From: Lichenostomus cassidix
Taxonomy: Eukaryota; Chordata; Aves; Passeriformes; Meliphagidae
Reading direction: 5' to 3'
Assembly: GCA_008360975.2 (NCBI GenBank)
Contig: CM039182.1
Coordinates: forward strand, 105,555,443 to 105,619,442
Length of the DNA: 64,000 bases
Below the pieces are notes generated by a model. It was given only the letters and a program-made list of their open reading frames with translations, ran no database searches and was not told the origin of the DNA. Shown here piece by piece: positions 51,401-63,600 of the stretch. The number at the start of each line of letters is the position of its first letter. Position 1 is the stretch's first letter. The position numbers and the translations under genes were made by a program.

Positions 51401-53230
51401 CAGAGAGACACTGCCATGTATTTTAGAGGAGTGACTCTTTATACTAATTAATGATATCAATATGCAGATGGTGATGCTGGTATAATTAGCACAGTGGATG
51501 GCACCAATATAAAACGACAGAAAGAACCCTGAAAGAACCAGTCTTAGAGAAACCAATACAGTGGATGCATACTTAAAGCTGCATGAAAATCCTTTGTAAG
51601 AAGCCAAGGAGGTCCACGTACAATCCCCTCAACATGAGACAAGGTCATCCAAGGCTTACAGATGTATGGACACCAAATGAAACTTGGGATTACAAATTGA
51701 GTTGATCTAGGAGGGGCTGGGATTGGATTTGCATTGGTTTGGGGTTAGATTTCAGAACAGGCCTCAGGTGTTACCAAGCACAAGACAAACAAAACTAAAG
51801 GAATACACTATCTGTGGGAACCCTGCAGGGTCAGCCCAAGGTGGTTCATACAGCTGTACTAAGTCTGGGAAGAAACATCGACATACAGACTATCAGCTCC
51901 CTGTCAGCTGATGCACTCTCTAGGAAACCATGCACAGGTTTTATAGGCCAGGTCCATCACTGAAAAAATGGATGGGACCCCACTAAAGTCACTGTGGATC
52001 AGCCAGCTTACATCAGCTGCATCTGTAGCCCATCACCATTTATACCTCCATAGTTCCAATAACCAAAAAGAGAAAAGATGAAGTGGAGAGCTTATGTGAC
52101 CATTGGAGGCCTTCCTTGAGTTAACCACTCTGGATGATTTTAAGATATTTTCTTTGGTTCAACCTCCCATAGTTTGCTGCATGCAGGCAGGCCCCAGTAC
52201 ATGCCTGCATTTTTCTCAGTGGTGGTTCCTTCTTAGAAAACACATTGCAAAAGTCCATGTTCTGTTATAGTCTTTACCTCCTATTTCAAGCCAGGCTGTA
52301 AGCTGCCAGGAGAAGAAGCATCCCCTAGTATATTTTGACACAACCTGGGCTGCTCTGGGTCTTCCTATTAAAAAACAAAACAAAACGAGGGCATTGGAAA
52401 CAACCACTCCATCTCAGAGTGCCTAAATTGTTAAATTTATTTTTTGCAGGGGATCAGGGCCTTTACATTTATAAAATCTGGACACAGCACACCCAAGTAA
52501 ATATCAACTGTTAACCTGGAGTTCTCTCTAGAACCCTGAGTTTTGTAGAATCTTCAGTTACAGCTTAAAAGGTTTGGTTAATCACTTAAACATTTGTGCA
52601 ATGAAACTACAATGATTTTTTTACAGAGATCATCTGCAGTATGTAACAATACCTAGAACTGAGAGGCAATTTAACAGAGGTCTCTACCTGCAGCAACACC
52701 TTAGCACAAGGGTGTGATTTAAAGGTAATGTGGCAGGTTTAATGCAGAATTTCCTTGCTTTCCTAGGTTTAAGTTTCAACCTTAATGGTATAACTTGCAT
52801 TGACATTGTTTCAGTTTGTTTTGACATCATAATTGAGTCTAATCTCCACAGACTTGCACTGCAGTCTTATTTCCTATTGTAGTCTCACAATGTGATTTTA
52901 CTGTAAGAGCACTGTAGTGAGGCCTTCTCCAAGTCATGCTTTGAAATCACGTTGGGTGTGTAATACTGTCTTGTAATGGCTTTGTAAGAAGGTCTCTAAA
53001 GATCTTCCCTGTGACAATTTGGCCATCTTAATTTCAAACTGTAATGACCTCACAATGCCATAAAGCAATTACCACTACAAATTTAAATGGTCTTATCTAG
53101 GAACTTCTGTGCTGCCTCATTAGGTGACACATTTTGCTGTGTCCAACCTCGTATTTAAATACAGCACATCTACTGGATAACCACTGCTCCTTTAAATTCC
53201 AAAATTGGGCTAGAGCATGCATTTTATGAC

Positions 53231-53246
53231 TTTTTTTTTTTTTTTT
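53231..53246 (+). repeat. T16 homopolymer run
   Basis: Sixteen T residues are followed by ACTGCAG. The arrangement mimics a polypyrimidine tract with a splice acceptor AG at 53252-53253, but no open frame of note follows. It may equally be the reversed poly(A) tail of a small retrocopy on the minus strand that cannot be recognised. Confidence 0.85.
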
Positions 53247-53308
53247 ACTGCAGATGGGCAGATGAGAATCTCTCTAGCAGCACATTTAGTTAGAACTGTG
53301 CTAAGTTA

Positions 53309-53332
53309 GTGGCATCCAGATCTGGATGCCAC
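53309..53332. repeat. Perfect 24-base palindrome
   Basis: GTGGCATCCAGA followed at once by TCTGGATGCCAC is self-complementary over all 24 bases with no spacer. The centre is AGATCT. The sequence is of mixed composition, so this is not a low-complexity effect. It could bind a dimeric protein or form a cruciform, and neither is shown by the sequence. Confidence 0.92.
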
Positions 53333-54578
53333 CACTGTTGGAATTTCATTCACTTGCTGACCATAAGCCAAATCACAGCTAGGAATTTGCTTTGAAACCA
53401 AAATAACAGAAATCTGCCACGGTCTATTGTCACCTGATACAGCGTTCCTTCCTCACTGCTTTGTTCCTGAAAGGGCTTGCAGCTGGGGCATTGATTTCTA
53501 TTTTAGTGATTCTTCAGGGAAGTGATGGCCAGCACAATTCCTGTCCCTTTGTTAGACACCCAAGACAGTAGGAATTGGTGATTTGTGTTTGGAGGTAAAA
53601 TAGACTGCTCTGGCTTTTATAGTCAGAAATCTCAGAACTCGTTATTTCCCTGGAAAATCATAGGCTTATCTAGGACACCTGTAAGACCAGCTATGGAGGA
53701 CCTCAGGGTGCTTTTCCAGCCTGACTGGGAAGTTAGATCAATTCCATCAGACAGGGGAGGTTGTCCTAGTTTCTATGTAGCGCTACGAAATGTGAAACAG
53801 TTCCATTCTTACTCCTCTAACTCACTTTTTGTTTCATTTCTGACCCTCTACAGGTGTGTTTAATATGGTGGTTTTAAGGCCCGTGCAACATCAGAAAACA
53901 CACGGCAGAGCGCGAGGATGAAGGGCCCACTGCTGCCACTTACAGCCAACTTCCGAGAAGCAGACGAGACTTATAACTTCTTCAGTTCAGAGGCATACTC
54001 CTGAGAACATGTTCATCATTTTAATTCAAGTCTTCGTTGCTGGCTGACTGCCAAGTGGCCTACCAGATGTCTCTCTCTTTACTATGGTTGAAGCAGATTA
54101 TGATGTTCCAGTTCATTTTTCCTTCACTGACAGCCTGGTTCTAAAAATGTGCCAGACTTTAAGGGCAATATTTTCAAAAGCCAGGTCAACTCACAACAGT
54201 ACACCAATGACAGTTCATGCAGATACTACAAAACCGTATGATAGGCAATTAACTCAATGTTATTTCTGCTACTCGAGTAACATTGATTTTGTTAAGAGTC
54301 TTTAACACTAAGGAGGAGGATTCTTAAAGTGCCCATTCCTAAAGTCTGGTGAACATGGCAGAAATGGAATTTTCACTTGGAAAATATACATTTTTGGCAC
54401 CTATGGTTAAAAGGGAGAACCTAAATCTGGCAGCTTTCAAAAAGAGAGAGGGAGAATAAAAAATATAAACCTCCAAATAGATTTGGATTTATTTGGAGTT
54501 GCATTTTTTTTCCGAGCCATTAATTGCATCACAGGCATAGATGTACTTTTGGTCTATGTATTTGTGCACACAGATCCC

Positions 54579-54638
54579 AAAGTCCTGCTCATGAAGGATC
54601 TCTATCATAAAGTCCTGCTCATGAAAGATCTCTATCAC
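54579..54638 (+). repeat. 30-bp tandem duplication
   Basis: Two adjacent 30-base units (54579-54608 and 54609-54638) differ at two positions, GGAT versus AGAT and the last base. The unit length is a multiple of three, so a plus frame at 54483-54800 stays open and repeats a ten-residue block, but nothing else marks that frame as coding. It is a recent replication-slippage or microhomology duplication. Confidence 0.92.
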
Positions 54639-57600
54639 ATTTATTGTCTCTCTCAATCCCTCCACTCAGAAGTGAAAAAGAGTTTCACAGAACAAAGGTT
54701 ATTGATTATCAGATCAAAAGTCTTTGAGACATTTGCAGTACCGGCTTTCAAGGAAGGTCCCAAAGTCTTAGCATTTAGCCAAAATTTTGAAGGTTTCTAA
54801 TGCCCTATAAGAAATGTTTCTTATAGAGTTGTCTTTCTAACTATAGGAACCTGCAGCCATGTGCCAAGTCTCCTCTTGCCAACCTTCAAACACATGATAT
54901 TTCTTTACTCTTTTTCACCTGCTCAGGTAGTCTCAACTGCTTTTCAGCTAACTCTTCATCCATCGAATATTCTGTGGATGTCTGATCATGAATGAATACA
55001 TATTTCATACTGTGGCTATTCATTCTGAAGAACATTGTATGTGCCAAAACAGGTAACTAGAACACAGTAGGAAGACTTTTTCCACAGTCTCTTTCTATTG
55101 TTCTTGATGTCTGCTGTAATCTTCAACATAGTCCCCTGTATTTAACTTCAGGATTATTTTTCAATGTGCATATGAAGTGAACAGCCTCACTCTGTCTCTG
55201 CTTCTCTCTTTTGCTTTCATATGAAAGACTTCATGCAGTTTTCTTTTTATGAATTGCAATTCTACGGAAATGAGAAACCAAAATTACATTATATGGTAAT
55301 TCTGTCTTGAAACTTTTAATAAACAACGTGGCTTTTGAGACTCGTTGTCTGCATGTGTTCATGCAGTTCCATTTCCTAGTTGTGATCTATCTACTAGGCA
55401 AAATATTACTATTATGTTATCTCTATGCTACTTTTGCATTGCCCTGAGTCATGACATTGATACAATACTTCTTTATCAAAACTTTAAAGATCCAGCACCA
55501 TAACCTCCAGACAACCCTCTGATATGAAGCAGCAAGTTTGCTGTGTTAAACAAGGGGCTTGACTGGAAAGAGGGAGTACTTTGCTAATAAACTGCATTGT
55601 CTGAACAATTTTACTAGTGTGAAGACCCTTGTACTGATGATTTATTTCGAAGTTCTGGGTATATTAACTTTTGCTAAGAGCTGAGACTAAAAACTTTATG
55701 GGGAATGCTACATACACTCCAAAGACCGACAAGAGAATTTAAGTTAGATGTGATTAGTATGAAGAAAGTTACATTTATTATACTCTTATGTATAATTGAT
55801 CATATGAAAGGCCTTTTGTAACTATAAAAGAGACAGCACATTAAATTGTTTTACCCTGAGGATTATACAAATTTGTAGAAATCGGATTGGAATATCAGCC
55901 TATTGGTTTCATTGCTATGGTAAATCATTAAGATGTTCCATGTTAATCATAAATCTTTGTATCTATTTATTATTAATCAAATAGCTCCTCCCAGCTGCTG
56001 CTTTGCTTCATCCATCTGAGCCAATCAAACCAAGCCCTGGTAGCATTAGCTGTGATGAAGGGTGGCTGCATGCACATAATATGCATGGCACATAGCACAG
56101 ATTATACAGTGCTAGACATGGGGTATGAGAGCTGATGGGGTGTTAGCTCTCCACAGCAGGGGGGCCTGGTTTTGGGATTTGCTAGTAGACATGCCTCATT
56201 AGTAAGATGATTCATGGTGAAAGGGAGTTTAGCTGGGAATAATTTAGTGGCTGCTGTGGTGGAGCAGAAATATAGTTTGGGATAGCGAGGTTATGAACCT
56301 GCATTTATTTGGTAAAGTCTTGAACACTGAGTGATGTCCACCTGCACTGCTCTTACCATTTTGGTTTGGAAAACAACCTTAACCAAATGTTATTATATTA
56401 CTTGTGGATTATCCTGGCTTTCATGTAAAGCTAATTGGCTTTCTGAGCATTTCTGAGCTGGTATGTCTACACAGACTAATGCTTCATTGCCAAGAAGAAG
56501 TCAACTCCAACTCAATGATATAGCATATTGATTGCTGCCTATTTCCTTCCACTATATCCTGTGAGTGTAATGATATCTGACATATCATTTTCCCGAAACT
56601 GCTGAAGTTGGCATACTATTTAGATTTGGCCCACATTTCTTCAATTAGCAGGAGTATTGTAAATGATGTACTGTTCCAAGCCTTAGACGCTTCTTGCTCA
56701 TGCCATACAAAATTAGGTAAGTGTGGAAACTCATTTTAAGAGGAGACAAAAATATTACTGGAAGAACTAGATATGTGCAGTGGTGCCGTAAGAAGATGAG
56801 AAGCCAGAACAGTGACAAAAATACAGTCCATTCAAAATCGAACATTGAACTCCTTTACTGACAGGTTTTCCTTAAGTAACTTAATGTTTAAAAGCAAAAC
56901 ATACCTACATTACTTTAGGTGGGCCTGTTCATAAATGTAAATAGACATCTTTCAAACAGTGACCAGTTCCCATTCAGCTTTACCGTTTATGTGAAAGTAA
57001 CTGTTTGCTGGGAAAACACGCACAGAGCACACATTGCCTGGTCTGATTTTGTGCAAAATCAAAAAGGAAAGTTCTTGCTGATATTAGTGATGGTATCTTT
57101 TACAGATAGGAAGAATGGCAGCAGCATGTAGTTGTGAGTTCTTTCATGTGACTTTGCTTCTCCTCTGGTGTGTTCAGTAAGCTCCTGTGTAACGTTAGTA
57201 GCTAGTCTTGGCTGACACTCTTGCACACTTTGGTTTATGTGTCCATACATACCAGGAAGAGAGAAAAGTAGCAGGTTAGCTAAAAGTGGTAGACACTTCC
57301 TATTCCATTAAAATCTGCTTCTTTTCCATCAGTTCCTCTCCAAGTTCTCAATTTTGCTTTTATTTCCTGAGATGATTTTTTCTGTAACTAAAATACTAAG
57401 TCAGGAGCTCTGAAAACTAGTGGATTGTGAAATACATACGTTGGTCTGTGTAGTTCTATGAGGTATAGGAGCATGGGCTTGAACTGCATAGGCTGTCAGA
57501 TCATGTCTTCTTTCTTTATCTTTTAATTTTTTTTCTTTCTTTTTCCCCTCCTTTAAACACAGAATATGTTCAATGTGCAAAATTTAAAAGGCTACCCTTT

Positions 57601-60600
57601 TGAGTATCTGGCACTGTATTTTAAGACACAGAAAGGAGAGAGCTTTGTAGCCTGACAAACACATAGTGTTATATACAGGGCTGAAGGAAGAATGAACAGA
57701 TTAATCTTCTGCTCCCTGTCCTGATCCATCAGTATTATTTATTTATTCTCAAATAATTCAGCGCACGGCAAAACCATCACTTCTTAGTTCCCACACAGAG
57801 CTTGAGCTTGTAGATTAGACTTCCCATGCCACCTGATATTATTATATAAGAAATAAACAAAAAGACTAAGTGTTCCTAGACTAATGGATACTGTGCCCAT
57901 CAGAGGCATTTTTCTCCTGTCTTTGCAGATGCAAGGGAAGCATCTCCCAGCAGAATGTGTCTGTTCCTGCAAGGGGACAAGGTGTCACATGCTGAGGAAG
58001 ATGCTTTGTGCTGTAAAAGGTGTCTAGTGGTACAGATGCTCTTGTTTTTCCCTCTCAGGGAACTGGTGATAATTAAGTGGTCTTCTTGGACCCCAGCTGT
58101 TGTCCTGCACTGACATTGTTTACCAACAGGCAGTGTTTGAACTGCCATTGAGCTGAGGAACTTACTCAGTGATCATACACCATGAGGTGTAAACCTTTGC
58201 TCCAAGCCCCACCCTGTCTCAGGTATTAGGTGAAGCTGGCTTGAGTTTAGGTTCAAGTAGTGCATGGCAATTCTTCATCTGGCATTATCTCAGTCTTCAT
58301 TTCACCTTCTCCCAGACAGCGTCTGCATGGTACTGTCATTCTGGTGGTTTGAGAGGCAAAATGGAAGGATGTTTTTTTCTGAGTTTTTTCTTTCTCTTTT
58401 TGTGCCATCATCTTCTGAAATGAAGAACTTTCATTTCATTACAACTTTCTCCTGTAGCTTTAGTCTTTGCCACAGTTTTGGTGTTGCTTTAGCTTTGCTC
58501 CTGCGACCGTGTTTTCAAGAGAAAATACTTTTTTGTAATCTACATTTAAAGCTAGTGCCCATGGAAAAAAGAATGAGATATAAAGAGTAATACAGCCAAA
58601 ATTGCAACCTGCCTTGGGTGTGGGTTTGGTTATCAATATATACAATCTGTGGATCCCAGAGCTCTGTGGAAGAGATCTTCTAAACAAAATCCTGTCACAA
58701 GCATAAACTGGTGAATAATTAGTTGTGAGTAAATGTATTAAAAATGCCCTTAAAAGATATCAACTGCTTGTATGCCAGGTTCATCAGTCTAACAGGGATC
58801 ATATCAGCAAGAAAAGATAACCAGATTCTTATCCCATTTATACCTCTGAAAGGTCAGAATAAATCAGAATAGCTCAGGTATACCTCCAGAGGGCCTGACA
58901 CCAGAGCTGTATGCTCAACGACCAAACATTTTAGCACTGCTCAGGTAGAATATGCAATAATTTTGACTCCTTAAAGACCAAAGACTGAATTTTATTGACC
59001 CACAAGGAGAAGAAACAGCCCAAGAATTGCACAAGTACCATTGCATCTCTACCAGAGCTTGAAAGGGCAAACAGTTATCAATGATGCTGTCAGCAAACAT
59101 ATTTGAAACCTGCCTGGCTGACAACTGTGCCTGGAACTGAGTCTGGATGCTTCATTCTGCATTTTCCTTCAAAGACGGGAAGCATGTGGATAGGCTGCAT
59201 ATTAGCCAACTCTGGGATTTGGGCATACTCCTGATGAGTAAAGAGGATGGCATGATGCCTCTGGAGGACTGGAATGCAGGGCAACAAGTTTGCTCCAAAA
59301 CAAACGTCATGTACAATATATGTATAAGGTTAGTTTGGTTTAGCTGTGTTGTCAGGGTGTTGCCTGGCAAAGACACTGAAACATTTAGAGCCTTAAAGCT
59401 AAATGGTTTTGTTTGAAAGTCCCCAAGCAGCATCTCTCCGACCCCACGTGAGGTAACCAGAAGTAACCGTGCAAGCTGGAACTGCGCAGCCTCGACGGCG
59501 TGAGGAACAGAACACACAGGCATTGATTGCACTGGTGGCAGCAGCATGCTGAGACTGAGAAATTCACCTCTGGGACCAGTCCCAGATTTCAAGCACGCAA
59601 GTGGGTTAGGGAGTTCATAGGGATTTGATTTGGCCAAACATAAATAGGCTTTCTGCTGAATTCAAAGCCAGTTCAAGGTCCACATCCCAGAAAATGCTGA
59701 ACTTCCAGGAAACTTGCATTTATGAATTTTCACTTGTTCCTAGTAAAAGGTAATGTTGGGTTTTTCCACTTAAACACCTCATTTAATGTATTGCAGAGGC
59801 TAAAACACTTTACAAACCAACAGTAAAAGTAAGAAACCCTGAGATGCACCCTTTTTTTTGCAGTAACATAAGAACCCCATCAACTCTAAGGGGGAGCTGA
59901 GACCTGAGGTGAAGGAGGCCTTGACCTGCTTCTATCCTCATTTGCATCAATGGTTAAAACACCTACAGCTGGACAGGGAAAGGCAAACCCGGATAAGGAC
60001 AGACAGTGTTTCACCCTTTCCTTTTATTGAGTTGCTAGAGTGTTTCTAGTTAATAATTTTCAGATGGAAATACACTTTACAGGCATATCAGAATAGGAAG
60101 ATGCTAAGAAGCTCAAGAGATGTGATCACTTGCCAAACTCTGAGGTATAAAAGTTGTTAAATTAGGCCATGTGATGGGTCCAAAACGGGCTAATTTATGC
60201 TACTTTGAACATCATTCTAGCCCTTTTAAAACGTTTCCCCCAATTAAGCTGTTCAGGCCACAGATCTAAATAGCTGTCTGCACAGGCTGCCAATTGATTA
60301 ATTCCCTAATGATGGATTGAAGCTACAGCTTTTGTTTCTTAATCTCTCCTTTCTCCATTAATGGCAAATCATTCATAAAACAAATCTTATAAATATAAGT
60401 AAACACACAGGAGAACAGGGGACAGATTGCATATAGATTTATTGCAGAACTAATTCTTGATTGCCCTTAACAATTCATTATTATTTTTGTTTTGTCTTTT
60501 CTCACAGAGCCACAGGAGTCTAGTAGGCAATTTTCTGAACTTGATCTTACGGTTTTCAGGTTGCAGCCTACAAAGAGCTCAGATAGCTACCCATGCAGGA

Positions 60601-63600
60601 GACACACCGAGGATGCTCTCCAGAAGACACTATTGGTTCAAAGCTTCTGTGGACAAAATGTGGAAGATCAGACTGTAAGAGATGACTGCCTGGTCCCTCT
60701 GACAAGCTCTGTGATCGCATTGCACTTGCAACAGCAGAATCTGGGTGTCAATGCAGGGAGATGGATGAAGCCCATGCAAGTAATGGGAACGCCACAGAGA
60801 ATAAGTGTGTCTTTTCTCTTAAGTAGTTTCCTCTTTGGAAAGAGTCCACTGCCCATGTAATCACAAATGCCTGGGGGTTGGATGAAGGTCTTAATCCTCT
60901 TTAGATGAGCATGCTTGGGGGAAAAACATCCGATTCAATAGGCCACCAAAGTGAAATCTGGGTAGTGGTCATTAAGGAAGATGTGGAAGAGGTCTGAATA
61001 AGCAGAGCAAGAGCAAGGTGAAGAAGACTCAGCAAGGAGTGCCTCTGAGTCCTGTTGCTGCAGAGACAAAGCTCTGTTGAAAGCTCTTTCACGCAGCGCA
61101 AGAAGAATCGCTGCTCTGAAGTGCATCACTCAGCCTGTCACCTCTGTGTCTTGAGCTGCATAGCGAAAGAGAAACAAAATAATGGGCATGAAAACTTAAT
61201 TAATTCAAGAATTAGAAGAGTTGAGAAATGGGGCCCTTCAAAAGTGTGACCCAGATAAGATTCACTGTGTGCTATAAATCATCCATTATTGTTCAGAGAT
61301 TCCTTTCTCCATACTTGACCTTCATCATCATTCTCTTGCCTGACTCTGGGTGTCATCACAGAGGTACTGAGTATGCAGATGGAAGCATAGGAGACACATT
61401 TGAAAGTATTTCCCTGATGCTTGCATTTTTATGGAATTGAAAGGAAACAATGAAAACTGAACTGATTTTGCTGTCTATTAGTTCTCTGAGCACCATGTGA
61501 GGTAGACAGCTCTTCAAAGAGAAGAAAGTTTGTTTTGTGACATTCCCAATTAAGCCCTTCATCTTGGAGGTAATTAACCAGTGTTAGAGGCTTCCCAGTC
61601 CTGGACAGCAAAGGATACATCCTTTAATAGTATATGCCTGTTTAAAAATGCAATGCTTTTCCCTACTTGTACTTGTCCTGGGAGAGTTAGCATGGGCTGA
61701 CATGGTAAATGTATTTGCATTTAGAAGTAGTTACTTCTCTGTGAGGCAATTCTGGATATAGGCAACACTTGGGAAAAATTGTGGAGTCTCTTCTGGATCA
61801 GGTTTTGGTGGCTGAGAGACAAAACATGGATGGTCTTTTCTTCTGGGCAAGGGAGGGGTAAAGGACCTGGCTTTGCTTCCTGCTAAGCACTGTGAATCCA
61901 GACTGGCTCTATTGAGTTTGCTCTCAGACGCCCCTGAGTATCAGTCAGTGAACCACAGAGTGGGGAGATAGTGGTCTGTGCCACACTGTATGTACACCCC
62001 CAATCCTGAGGCTGGCTAGAGGCAGGTTTAACCCCTGGTGCAATTCAGAACAGCCTCAGGGCTGCTCTGGGTTGTGCTGTTTTTTGACAGTCCCTCTGGG
62101 ACTGCCCTATCTTGGCATGCCTCTGACATGCCACGTCAGAGGAGAAGCAGGAGGAAAGGGTGACAGGAATCATTGCATAGAGCTACCCACTTACATGCAC
62201 ATACTATAATCCAGCTGAAAGTTGCTCCATTTCAGACAACTGCTTAAAAATGCAGTTTTAAATTTAAAAATACTGACAGTGGTGAAAGAAAGTGGTATGG
62301 AGAAGGTTCTATGGTTGGTCCCATACTGTTTTGTTGGTTTTTGTTTTTTTTTTAAAGTAGTGTTTGATGAGGTATAAACCAATTTGGTTTTTCCTTGGTT
62401 TTAATGTTTTACATAGATTCTGAGTGCAAGCTTGTCTTATGAACTGGCGTGCAGCCATGGCAAATACATGGCCTTCATCACCTTGTGTCTGTGTAACCAG
62501 TTCACAAATTGTTTGTTCAAGGGAAAAAATTTCCTGCGTCACCTGTCATTGCTTCATTACCTGGGCGCATCTTCCATGTGCCACGATAACAGCAGATGAT
62601 AGTTTCAAATTACAAGTCAACAGTATTATTAATATGATTAGTAACAGCCTTAATAGTTCACTTAGATGATTGTTGCTTTCATCCAAGTCTCTCAAAGTAC
62701 TTACAAAGCACAAAGCAAGATTTTATACACAAGCATTTATCCCTGTATCAGTATTCTCTCCTGTTGATTCATTGCCCTACTGACAACGACACAGATACAG
62801 TAGACAGTCCCTTTGTTCATTCTGTTAACCAATTTTAATCTGTTATTTGAATAGTTGGAGTGCAAGTATTCCAGGCTTGTCCTAAAAACTGATTGTGCTA
62901 CAGGTATATTTCCTAGTTATTACCCCTCAGGTATCAGTCCCACTATGTTAAATATCTTGACTCCAAATCCAAACTTCGGCAGTTCTAATTTGCCTCCATG
63001 TCCACAGAAAAGAAGTGGAAGCTCTTCTAAACAGGGATTAGGCATGCTTTTGTGTTTGTAGAGCACTGAGTGTAATGGGACCCTCATAGGATCTCTGGTT
63101 GCTACTACAGTATGAATGTTAAGTACTGTTCTTCCCAGTGCTAGACAGGTTTCGGGTAATTAGAAACACAGGGAATGCAGGCTATTCGGATGAGCAGAAA
63201 ATGAAGCATTTTAAGCACGGTCCCAGACTCTTGCTTGTCTTTTCACCACATATTATGTTGTTAGTCTTTATAACAGGTGATTTGCAGGTTAAATCCCATT
63301 TTCTTTCTCTATAGACTAAATTCATCTTTGATATAAGTGGGCACAAGTCCATTAACTTCAATAGAGTTGCATTCACTCACTCCAACATTGAATCTGTCCC
63401 AGTGGGTTTATGCTGTAAATCTATCCCAGAATCAGTGGTTACAGAGGCATTGGTTCTGCTCTGAAATTCATTCAGTCTTTTCAAATAAGCCTTTTAGAAG
63501 ATCCTGGGAATGTTTTCAGCCTCTGCACCAACACATAAACCTCAGTCCAGAACCACTTCTTAGTTTCAGCCTCTTCTTTTCTCCCCTGCCTTCTCTCTCT

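Larger units (their letters stand above)
46807..54578. other. Unique non-coding sequence with several structured sites
   Basis: No gene was recognised. Small repeats, an inverted repeat and a palindrome inside it are listed separately. Three parts have the composition of conserved non-coding elements (about 49040-49300, 51290-51520 and 52690-53220) and are discussed under findings. The part at 49360-49610 is somewhat GC-richer but has no convincing frame or splice sites. Confidence 0.5.

Noticed and set aside
59152..59637. 161-codon minus-strand frame
   Set aside because: No recognisable domain, overlapping frames on both strands and no convincing splice or promoter context.
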